NCBI GenBank assembly: GCA_000226015.1
Contig: JH152738.1
Span: 38,681 to 70,236, forward strand
Direction: 5' to 3'
From: Mnemiopsis leidyi
Lineage: Eukaryota > Ctenophora > Tentaculata > Lobata > Bolinopsidae
DNA: 31,556 nt
This document shows positions 10,225 through 19,100 of the stretch, in pieces (position 1 is the first letter of the stretch; each line of letters starts with the position of its first letter). Made by a program: the position numbers and the translations under genes. The notes under the pieces are model-generated. The model had not been told where the DNA came from. It worked only from the letters and a program-made list of their open reading frames with translations, and made no database searches.

Positions 10225-12312
10225 ATGGATCAGTTATTACGGTTGAACGAAGAGACGCTGAAATGGCACGTCCTATGTCAGCTTCTCTCTTCATCAGTCC
10301 TGGAAAGATTGCTGAAGACCCTGTACGAAGTGTGTCCGTCCTTCAACGCCGACACCCCCGTGGTAGCCAGGCTTTACCATGAGACGGAGCAAGCTTGTCT
10401 CGATGTTGTCAAGAACTTCATCCTGATCGGTGAAGCAAACAGGTTGCTACAAGGGTCCTCAGGTCTCCCCGGACAGCAGAACAACCCTCTTAAACCTCGC
10501 CCCGTTGCGGAGGCTCAGCCAATGAGAAGATTAGCTCCAAAACCTCTGAACCAGCTGTTTAAAACTGAGATCATGGGCTCGCCCACCAAGCAGCAAGTCG
10601 CAGAAAACGGAGACAAACAGCCTAACCCAGCTTGGGTGAGTCAGATTAACCAGAACATCCAGCTGCAGCTGAAACAGCTGAACAGTCAAGTTAACCAGAG
10701 CAGCCCATCCTCCTCCAGAGTTGGTACACCATCCTCCCCCTCCCCAGGACCCTTGTCCCAACTCCCGGCAGCTAACGGACCCATCTCTCAGCTACCTGCC
10801 ACCTCAGCAGGGCCCCTCTCTCAGCTTCCTCTCTACACACCTACCTCCGCACCAGTATCAAGCCTGGTCTCCACACCTGTCACCAACAGACAGTCCCCTG
10901 GAAGCATCACCAGTACGCTCTCTCCCGAGGCTACCCAAGCGCTGACCGCCCAGCTGACTGCTCATCTTAACAGGCAGGAGGAAAAGCCTGCTATAACACC
11001 GGAGACTACTCCACAGAAAGATGCTACTGCAAGTCCTGCTTCTGCCGCCTCCCCAGCAGAGACCGCTCAGCAGAACGGCGTTCTCAAACAGGGAGAAGTA
11101 CAGAAATTCGAAAAGCAAGTATCGGAGTTGAAAAACTACATGGACGAAGTTAAAGCACTATTTGATGTGTTTAACGATCCATCTCCAAGGAACAAGGAGG
11201 CTGTTAACGCTCTTTCTCATGCCATCTCGGTGAATTCTGCAGTTACCCAAGAGCTACAGAACATCATCAAGCCTGATCCTGAGTTAACAGTCCCACAGCA
11301 TCAGTTCAATCCTCTGCCAGTGTCCCACTACTTCCCGATTGAGCAGCTCATGAAGCAGCACCAGGAAGCGGAGGTCCCTCAGACCGTCGCAGTCAGTGCA
11401 GTACCGACACACACCCATACAAAAGGTCGATCTTCTAAAGAGAAGCTGAACTGCAAGGATTGCGGGCAGATGTTCCAGTACTCTTACCAGATGGAACGTC
11501 ACATCGCAACAAGGCACAGCTACATCAAGAAGATCATCTGTGACATCTGCAAGAAGACATTCGGTTCTCCTGGAGCATTGAAACGTCACCACGAAACCAT
11601 ACATCAGAAAATAAAGCGGTTCACGTGCGAGCATTGTGGTAAAAAGTTCGGAAGGAAAGATCACATGAAGTTCCACATCAGCACCGTTCACACCCAGAAG
11701 AAAGAAGCTCCAATTGACCAGAGTATCCTGGACGCTGCCATCACTAACGCAACCACCAGCACAGAGCTGAGGAAACCTGACGACCCCCTGGACGAGCTAA
11801 AACAACGTATCAGAGACATGAGCGAGAACCACGCCAGAGAAATAAACCTTCAACAACAGTTGCAGCAACAACAACTTCACCAGCAGCAGCTCCAACAGCA
11901 CATCCTCGCACAACACCAACAAGTACAACAGCATCAGCAGTCCTTCGACATTCAGAACGTGATCAACAGCATAAACCAGGAGATCCTGAAGACGTCGACA
12001 ACAGCTGCGAACCCCACCCCTATAAACGGTACACACACTGAAACTCTCCCAACAAGTAGTCCCCAGATCACCTCCAGTAACGGACATACCCACACAGAGA
12101 GTTACCAGCTTGCTGAGGGGCTACCTCACTCAGAAGGAATCCAGCAGGTCGACATAGAGATGGACGAGGATTCGGTTCAAGTGGACGTCCTGGAGGATTC
12201 CTCGAACGGAGTAACGGCGCCTTATACCTCCTCCCCGTACAACAGCGAGGTGATGAAGGAGACGACGGTGGTGTCGGCCCCCGCCGCCCCGACACACGTC
12301 ACTGTCACGTGA
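10225..12312 (+). CDS. C2H2 zinc-finger protein with Q-rich region, unassigned family (695 aa, single exon)
   Basis: Probable nuclear DNA-binding protein. Three adjacent C2H2 fingers span residues 410-489, with ligands C410/C413/H426/H431, C439/C442/H455/H460 and C468/C471/H484/H489. All three have four residues between the histidines and short linkers, so the array looks functional. Residues 1-80 form a helical, low-Gly block I do not recognise. Residues 80-290 are Pro/Ser/Gln-rich and probably disordered. About 291-350 looks like a helical coiled-coil-like segment. About 541-575 is glutamine/histidine-rich, and the C-terminus is acidic then Ser/Thr/Pro-rich, typical of transcriptional regulators. 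An in-frame TAA at 10204-10206 supports the start. The frame has no intron, which is unusual beside the eight-exon SAC1 gene. I cannot name an orthologue. The role as a transcription factor is inferred from the fingers. Confidence 0.9.
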   Translation: MDQLLRLNEETLKWHVLCQLLSSSVLERLLKTLYEVCPSFNADTPVVARLYHETEQACLDVVKNFILIGEANRLLQGSSGLPGQQNNPLKPRPVAEAQPMRRLAPKPLNQLFKTEIMGSPTKQQVAENGDKQPNPAWVSQINQNIQLQLKQLNSQVNQSSPSSSRVGTPSSPSPGPLSQLPAANGPISQLPATSAGPLSQLPLYTPTSAPVSSLVSTPVTNRQSPGSITSTLSPEATQALTAQLTAHLNRQEEKPAITPETTPQKDATASPASAASPAETAQQNGVLKQGEVQKFEKQVSELKNYMDEVKALFDVFNDPSPRNKEAVNALSHAISVNSAVTQELQNIIKPDPELTVPQHQFNPLPVSHYFPIEQLMKQHQEAEVPQTVAVSAVPTHTHTKGRSSKEKLNCKDCGQMFQYSYQMERHIATRHSYIKKIICDICKKTFGSPGALKRHHETIHQKIKRFTCEHCGKKFGRKDHMKFHISTVHTQKKEAPIDQSILDAAITNATTSTELRKPDDPLDELKQRIRDMSENHAREINLQQQLQQQQLHQQQLQQHILAQHQQVQQHQQSFDIQNVINSINQEILKTSTTAANPTPINGTHTETLPTSSPQITSSNGHTHTESYQLAEGLPHSEGIQQVDIEMDEDSVQVDVLEDSSNGVTAPYTSSPYNSEVMKETTVVSAPAAPTHVTVT

Positions 12313-13563
12313 ACTGTGTCCTGCAGCTCCCCCTACAGAGTACAGTCTTTCCGAACACTCAGTTTTTAAATGTACAGAAGTTTTTAAGAGTTTCCACGTT
12401 TTCGTAATGCACATAACAGCCAGACCGTGTCGCGTGAATGAGCTTGATGGTTTATTTTGAGTATTTAGGTAGATATCAAGTTTGTTGACTGGAACTTAAG
12501 TTGGCGATAAAAACCAACTGACCTTAACCAGAAGCGCTAAGATATTTGTGATGTTTTCGTAAAGAAATGCGTGAAACCACAGAAGGAAACTTGTAAACAC
12601 GGTCTTGACAAATAGACGATAGTGACGAGTTACTTAGATATTAGCGGTTCATTTGATGATACTGACCAATGTTTTTTTGAGCGACGGTCGATTAAATATT
12701 GAAAGTCTTTCTTCAGAGTTGTTTTCTTGTTTAAATGCATGACAGCTTTAATAATTATGTATTTATTAATTTCAGAGAGATGGTTTAATGTTTTCGTTCA
12801 AAATAATATTTAAGAAATGCCTTGTAAATAATATACGGAACTATTTTGTTGGATTTATCTAATCATGATAATATATTAAGATTATATAAAATTGTCATTT
12901 GAAATTCTATTCTATTTGATTTTCGGAATGTGTATTTATCCTTTGCGATGTCTGAGATAAGATTCAAGTGACTTTGGTGCCATTTTCAGTAAACTATAAT
13001 ATCGTAATATTCAGTTGGGTCTAGTTTGTTTTTTTCGTTGAGCATGCACATGATAATATTATGTAGTTCAGTTACAAGTTAATATTAATCTGTTATATTT
13101 GTTTGTGTTCAAGAATTTTATGAAATTTTGAAGTTCTGCGTATCAATTGTTGATGTAAATGAAAGTGAATTCCCCCGTGAGATCATCAACTTGTTTAAGT
13201 TTTCATATCAAAGTAACTGAATTTTTTAAAAATACCTGGATCTAGCTTGTTCTTCTCTTCCCACCCTCAATCGTCTTGAAGCACTCTTTCACATTTCGAA
13301 CGAGAAGTTAACATTCATAGCATGGAAAAACTCGCGAAAATTCAATATTTAATTTATGACCGATAGTGTACCTGTGATTGATGGGTCATATTTAACTTTG
13401 CCCCGTTCGACCGTACACATTAGAAGAAGGCCAGAATTCAATTTCAATTCCCGGTATTTAATATTTATCAGTTTATAAGAACTGTCGGGACTCTACTCAA
13501 CCAGGAATAACTTAGTTTCAAGATTAATTGCCCTGTGAAATGACATAATATGTATTATAACGC
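12313..13563 (+). other. Probable 3' UTR of the zinc-finger gene
   Basis: A sharp shift to AT-rich sequence right after the TGA, with no open frame of note. It ends near the canonical AATAAA at 13564. A 3' UTR of about 1.25 kb is inferred. No transcript evidence is available here. Confidence 0.5.
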
Positions 13564-13569
13564 AATAAA
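13564..13569 (+). terminator. Candidate polyadenylation signal AATAAA (zinc-finger gene)
   Basis: A canonical hexamer about 1.25 kb after the stop codon, followed immediately by a minisatellite. Confidence 0.4.
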
Positions 13570-13577
13570 CTATGATA

Positions 13578-13659
13578 GTGGGATAACTGGAGGGATAACT
13601 ATTGATGCATGGGATAACTATTGGTGGGATAACCGATAACTATTGGTGGGATAACTGAC
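13578..13659 (+). repeat. Short minisatellite, core GGGATAACTATTGGT
   Basis: The core GGGATAAC occurs about six times in 80 bp. Most copies continue into TATTGGT or TATTGAT. Unit length varies between about 12 and 23 bp, so it is an irregular array. Confidence 0.75.
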
Positions 13660-13670
13660 CAAAAATAAAA

Positions 13671-13790
13671 AGAAGATCCCAATCTTACACTATGTATGGT
13701 TCCTGCAAAACCACAACCTAACAGTATCACAGAATTTGAAGTGCTATGAATTACATGCAAGGAAGTGAAATCTGCTTGGAAGCTGGAATT
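13671..13790 (+). repeat. Dispersed repeat R1, copy 1
   Basis: About 120 bp that recurs, diverged, at 14287-14400. Both copies share AAGATCC, ATGGCTCCTGC-like, ACCTAAC, TATCACAGA and AAGTGCTA blocks in the same order and orientation. Confidence 0.75.
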
Positions 13791-14124
13791 TGGATCAACT
13801 TCGTTCTAGTTGATTGCAGAACACGTCGTTGAAGCATTTCAAACACAAGAAATGTTTTTGTAATAGCATCAATATCTCCTCAAGATTCGAAACCATGGAA
13901 AATGTCATCATTTGTTCAAATGAATCGTATCTTTGATGAGAGAGTCTTATGACTCTCCTCAAAACCTCTTTAGACTCTCGCAGTTCAAAAACACCTGCTG
14001 TTAATAAAACTTATTTAGTGAGACAGACCTCAGTGAGACCTTTCCAGTGACGTGTATTATATATAGCCATATGTTCAAAATTTTAGTTACTTCCTTCTTG
14101 CAGGTTCGGGCAGTACCAGCTCGC

Positions 14125-14212
14125 CTTAGATATATTTTGTGGGTGATTTTAAGAGGTTTTCGAATCTAAGTGTGTTTACCTCTTTGAAATGCAGATTCCT
14201 GAAGAAGCCTTT
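14125..14212 (+). repeat. Dispersed repeat R2, copy 1
   Basis: Shares, in order, TCTAAGTGTGTTT, AAATGC and ATTCCTGAAGAAGC with 14540-14590. It lies just before R1 copy 2, so R1 and R2 are interleaved. Confidence 0.6.
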
Positions 14213-14286
14213 CTTTCTACGCCTACAAGAAAGCTACGTCCATCCTTTGTTGAACATTTGACTTTCTCAGGAACCACACAGTTTAA

Positions 14287-14400
14287 GAAGATCCTAATAT
14301 TGGACCATGCATGGCTCCTGCACGACCCCTACCTAACCGTATCACAGAGTTCTAAGTGCTAGCCATTACCGGGAAACTCGAAATCTGGGAAGTCGTATGT
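14287..14400 (+). repeat. Dispersed repeat R1, copy 2
   Basis: Second, diverged copy of the block at 13671-13790, same orientation, about 615 bp downstream. Confidence 0.75.
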
Positions 14401-14426
14401 GTGAAGAAATTCTTAATGAGATGTTG

Positions 14427-14540
14427 TTTTTCTCTGATTGACTATGAAGTGATACATCTACTTCAGGTAGAAACTTTACTCTTGAAAGAAACTTTTTTAC
14501 CTGAAATATATGTATCACTTCTTAGTCAATTAGAGAAGAT
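14427..14540. repeat. Foldback inverted repeat 1
   Basis: Arms of about 45 nt (near 14431-14474 and 14491-14536) are imperfect reverse complements around a spacer of about 16 nt. Blocks AAGTGATACAT and TTCAGGTA are exact in both arms. It could fold as a hairpin RNA or be the remnant of a miniature foldback transposon. It has no coding capacity, although a shadow open frame crosses it. Confidence 0.75.
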
Positions 14541-14590
14541 TAAAATCTAAATGTGTTTTAATCTTTAAAATGCGTATTCCTGAAGAAGCA
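14540..14590 (+). repeat. Dispersed repeat R2, copy 2
   Basis: Second copy of the block at 14125-14212, directly after foldback 1 and ending in the shared ATTCCTGAAGAAGC. Confidence 0.6.
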
Positions 14591-14640
14591 TAAATTTCGA
14601 GGAAACCGGCATAGAATGACAAATTTTATGGCTAAGTTTA

Positions 14641-14773
14641 GTACAAGTGATAACATCTCGTTAGTACAAAGTATAAGTAACGTTTCATCCTTTAAGATAA
14701 TGTGTTCATGTCCTACGCTTAAAGGATGAAACGTTACTTATACTTCGCACTAACGAGATGGTATCACTTGTAC
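14641..14773. mobile_element. Foldback inverted repeat 2 (56-bp arms, MITE-like)
   Basis: Arms 14641-14696 and 14718-14773 are reverse complements at 53 of 56 positions by my count, around a 21-nt spacer. The low divergence suggests a young element or a constrained hairpin. The 13-mer GCATAAATTTCGA occurs in direct orientation on both sides (14588-14600 and 14787-14799), at unequal distances. It may be an outer repeat rather than a true target-site duplication. No transposase is present. Confidence 0.7.
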
Positions 14774-15278
14774 TTAACAAAATCTGGCATAAATTTCGAT
14801 TTTCTATCTACTGTACACCTATAATTGAACAATTATTTTTCTTAGCAATTAACTTTCTTTGCTTAGATACAGCTCAAATAAATGTTATTTTTACTCAAGT
14901 ACATCGACAAATAAGTAGGTACGAAAGTTATAATATGTAACTAACATCAAATATTAGTATCTACCTTCTCGAAGCTAAGTACCAACTATCAGATCTATAT
15001 TAGTCATTCAAGCATAAATTTCACAAACAAGAAATTATATTTAAGAAGCTTAATCTTGTTGTTAGAATTTTTGATCAATTTAACTCTGGTTACAATAAGT
15101 TGGCGAGTAACTTACCTAATCATATTTCCATATCTGATAGGGTATCATTCAAGCATTTCAAGCACAAGAAATTTTTTTAAATACAATCCTATATTTCAGT
15201 GACCTATCCTACACAATTCGGCTAGCTTTGCTTTTGTACATGATCCTATTATAGGACAATACTTTCAACGTGGACGCC

Positions 15279-15900
15279 CCATGTCCACGCTGAGTGTATG
15301 CTGAATGAAGATCAGGAGATTTCGGAGCTACTTCGGCCTAAACTTGAATTTTAATGTGACTTAACGAAAAATATGTTCGTTGTTCCTGAAATTACTCATT
15401 TGGTTGTTTAAAGATTACATGATCGAAATTTCAAATTCCGAAATTTTGGCGTTCTTTTAAAAAGTCGCTGATTTTTGGCGCAAAACTTGTAGGTAGGTTA
15501 GGAAATTATCAAAGGAGGTATTTCAGTTCAGAAATTGGCAATTTCAACTTTTGAAAGAGTCCAGAAGCAAATAATGTGTCAACAAGTAGGTTCATTTTAG
15601 CGATCCATATCAAGTATCACAAGTACAAATGACCAATTTCAAACACAATGTTAATGTTTAGAAGTGCTGTCTTTATGAAAAGTCCCACCGCATTCTAATT
15701 CAATGTCCTTATCAGCAGTCATAGCACCCTGCTATGGCTAAATCTTTGTAGAGTGGACACAATTGCTGTTCCACCGTTATCATCTCACGATAGAACTAAA
15801 ATGTGTAGACTAATAGTAGACTGCAAAGTTTTATATTCAAAAAATTATTGACGAGATCAAGCAATTCTTCAAGATGTCCGGAAGGAAACCGTTTTATAAC
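15279..15900 (+). repeat. Tandem unit of about 600 bp, copy A
   Basis: Begins near GCTGAGTGTATG (15289), contains TTAACGAAAAATAT, CAAATAATGTGTCAAC and ATAGCACCCTGCTATG, and ends at GGAAGGAAACCG followed by TTTTATAAC. The same blocks recur in the same order in copies B and C. No open frame is conserved across copies, so this is non-coding repeat DNA. Confidence 0.85.
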
Positions 15901-15993
15901 AGTGAACAACATAGGACGTTAAAATCGGACCGATTGCGCGCCGGCAACGGGTCTGTAAAACGTCATGTGTTGTTCACCGTTACGGTGAACAAC
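15900..15993. mobile_element. Foldback inverted repeat 3, with 12-bp-arm palindrome
   Basis: GTGAACAACATAGGAC occurs in direct orientation at 15902-15917 and 15986-16001, and a near-complement sits inverted at about 15959-15979. The last two abut to form a perfect palindrome of two 12-bp arms around one central T (15969-15993). The interior is GC-rich (GCGCGCCGG). It begins exactly where copy A ends, which suggests an insertion. Confidence 0.65.
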
Positions 15994-16117
15994 ATAGGAC
16001 CTTTTTTCACGTATGAGCAGCTTTCTTGATATTAATAACGCTGTTAATTCAAATTCAACTTCAACAACAGTCATGAAACTGATAAGGTGTTTACTGTTTA
16101 ATTATCAACTGTAAGTT

Positions 16118-16330
16118 ACCGTGGTGTCCCTACCTCTACAGAAGAGTTGATCACGTGCTTTGCGCGCCGTTTTACACAAATTTTTCGGTGCTTACGACCT
16201 TCAACCTCTGCTTAGTATCATTTCGTGTGAAGAGACTACGCACGGGTTGAAGGTCGTGAGCACCGAAAAGTTGTGTAAAAAGGGCACGGGCGGGTGATCA
16301 ACTCTTCTATAGAGATTGGGACTCCAGGTT
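16118..16330. mobile_element. Foldback inverted repeat 4, about 210 bp (MITE-like)
   Basis: Two arms of about 85 nt (16118-16206 and 16245-16330) are imperfect reverse complements around a 38-nt loop. AGAAGAGTTGATCAC, CGGTGC and ACGACCTTCAACC are matched in both arms. Arms differ by substitutions and small indels, so it is older than foldback 2. There is no coding capacity. Size, terminal inverted repeats and intergenic site fit a non-autonomous element, inferred. Confidence 0.75.
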
Positions 16331-16426
16331 AAGATGATCTATTTCGAGACTAAATTCTGCAAGTTCATTCTTACCAAAATTGTTGCAAGATTTGCTTTTG
16401 TTTCTATTCATAGGTTTTATTTCTAT

Positions 16427-17008
16427 GTTGAGTGTATGCAGTGAAGATCAGGGGCATACTTTGATTTAAATGCAATTTAACGAAAAATATATCCCGTCTG
16501 ACCCGTACGTACATATATCTTTCTGAAAAATTTTTTATACCGAAAATTTTGGTCCTCTTTTAAAAAGTCGCTAATTTAGGTTAGGAAGTTATTAAGGGTG
16601 GTATTTCAGTTCGGAAATTGGCAATTTCATCTCATATCATATTAACGTTTGTAGGAGCCTAGAAGCAAATAATGTGTCAACAAGTAGGTTCATTTTAGCA
16701 GTCCATATCAAGTATCACAAGTACAAGATGACCAATTTCAAACACAATGTTAATATTTAGAAGTGCTATGTTTATGAAACGTCCCACAGCAGTCTCATTA
16801 GATGTGATTATTGCTGTCATAGCACCCTGCTATGACTGAATCTTTGTTGAGTGGACTCAATTGCTGTTCCACCTTTATTATCTCACGATGGAACTGAAAT
16901 GTGTTGACTACAGTAATATTATGCTGAAAATTGTTACTTTAGGCTTAAAAATCATGGACGAGATCAAGCAATTCTTCAGGATGTTCCGGAAGGAAACCGT
17001 TTGATAAG
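16427..17008 (+). repeat. Tandem unit of about 600 bp, copy B
   Basis: Second copy of the unit, from GTTGAGTGTATG to GGAAGGAAACCGTTTGATAA. It is diverged from copy A but colinear with it. The block CAAATAATGTGTCAACAAGT and the TAGCACCCTGCTATG palindrome are kept. Confidence 0.85.
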
Positions 17009-17052
17009 TTCTCTAGTTTTAGAACTTAATATTTACATCGCCTCATTTCTAC

Positions 17053-17470
17053 GCTGAGTGTATACAGAATAAAGATCAGGTGCTTACTAAGCTTAGACTT
17101 TGATTTAAATGTGATTTAACGAAAAATATGTTCCGTCTGTTCCCGTAAATACATATTTCTTTCCGAAAAATTTTGTCGTCAAATTTTAAATACCGACAAT
17201 TTTGGTCCTTTTATAAAGTCACTGATTTTTGGCACAAAAGTTTCTCGGAATTTGGAGATTTCTTACTTTTAACGTTTGTAGGAACCCGAACACAAATATT
17301 GTGTCAATCCCCAATTTGTAGGTAGGTTCATTTCAACAATTTCAAACACAAGGTTCATGTTTAGAAGTGCTATCTTGACTAACAGTTCCACATCGTCTCT
17401 ACAAAACGTGTTTATTGATGGCTTAGCACCGTGTTACGTATAAACATTTGAACTGGAACTCCTAGCAGAT
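17053..17470 (+). repeat. Tandem unit of about 600 bp, copy C (shorter, most diverged)
   Basis: Third copy, from GCTGAGTGTATA. It keeps TTAACGAAAAATATGTTCCG and TTTAGAAGTGCTATCTT, but the right-hand part decays after a diverged form of the TAGCACC palindrome. It starts only about 45 bp after the end of copy B. Confidence 0.75.
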
Positions 17471-19091
17471 ATCGATCATTTGAAATGACAGAAAGTACAA
17501 ATAAAATAAAATAGGGGACCAAAAAATCTAAAGTTAACGCCATTTTAGCGAATTTTAAATAGGAATAGTCTCTCCGAACTTTCTTCTTCTATCCTAATAG
17601 TTATATCCTTCAGTGTCGAGCTAGGATTCTGTTTCTGATGTAATAAAGATATCGTAAAATAGGGTTTGTTCGAAGATAAGAAAAGTAAAGACGGCGCTCT
17701 GGCAAGCGCTGTTAATATGGATATTTTCAGTGTAGGAACCACATGTCCACACTAGGAAAATACCATATAACTAAAGCGATGATAGGAATTTTATGCAGAG
17801 ATTTTATATTTTAATAGTACTGGAGTTTTTTTGCATACATAATCGATTCTATTCTTCTGTAATCGACCATAAAAATAAAAGGGGTTAAGTTAACTGATTA
17901 GTTAGCTGAATTAAGTTTACGTAGTGTAATGTACAAGTTGTACATAGTATGAAGTACTCAAATCTATGTGCGAATATTGATTAACATTAAAGTTTTCGTC
18001 AGAAAAGTTACATTTGAGTCAAGTAATTCATTGCTATCCACTTACAATGAATCGTCGCAATCTAGACCACAGTCTGAGTATAAGAAAAGCAGAAATCAAT
18101 TTACAAACACGAACATTCATATCATTGTTAGAAAGACATTCATTTTGAGTAAAAGCTAAAATCACATTTCACTTAGACGCGATGTTTTGCTATTGCTGTA
18201 TTGTGTATGGGGTCAGTGGTTACGCGTACGCGATAAGAAGCCAACTTCTAAAACAACCCTAAATTCGGGGGATCTATGGCGCCTGTGGGAACTTGAATCA
18301 TCAAAATAATTTAATAAATTGTTTCATTTTTCTCGTCCCATAGAAGTACACTTCTTTAGAAACTTGAAACAAAAATAAGCGATAATAATGTAGAAAAAGT
18401 ATCTTCTCGAAACTTTCCAAATAAGTCTGATTAAGACAGCTCTACCTGTTATTATTATTAATTAATACTACCTACTACTGCTTTTAAAATTTTCAATCGG
18501 CATTTTTCCAGATTAAAGTGAAGTGAAACGACAAGGCTGGACGACAAGAGATTACATACATAGCTGAAAGGTGACGCTAACTTATTGACTTACATGCTGC
18601 ACGGTGCACTTGATGGGAGTTTTCAATGAAAAGGAGCTTATTTAGCTGAAAAACTTGTTTTACATAGCGAGCTGTGATATTATAAATGTTTATTTTTTCA
18701 GATCTTTGAATTTCATAAACTGGTTCGATTAGATGCTAACTTGAAAATATTATCTCACATGTAAATATCGAAGTTTACACTGATCTTGATAATTCTAACA
18801 GAGAGTTACTGGGCAACTCAGCAGCAGGGACACGCATGTGTTGTTGATACCACTGTTCCGTGCTGTTTCCTAATTCTACGCAAAATATTTAGTTTCCTAA
18901 CAAAGAAATTATCTCTACCTGCAGTGAGCAGTGTATCTCATAATATCCGCTCTGTATCGCAGGGTTCAAACTCGATAGTACTTGTTATGACGTCATGTCT
19001 TCACTATTAACCTGGTTTTATTTCTTCTAACTCTGAGATAACAAATATTGCTATTGATATTACTAATAATAAAAGTAAACAGCTTGTCTGC
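17471..19091. other. AT-rich intergenic spacer
   Basis: No gene, tRNA or strong repeat seen. Short open frames here are AT-driven and match nothing I recognise. The promoter of the downstream peptidase gene should lie in its right half, but I see no decisive element. Confidence 0.5.
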
Positions 19092-19100
19092 TAGAGTAGA

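Noticed and set aside
14356..14550. 64-codon open frame in the 14-kb repeat region
   Set aside because: It reads through a foldback inverted repeat; low-complexity and not conserved in other repeat copies.
18786..19010. Possible upstream exon giving the M13 peptidase a membrane anchor
   Set aside because: The frame is hydrophobic in places, but has no convincing donor joining it to 19101, and the peptidase has its own in-frame stop just before its ATG.
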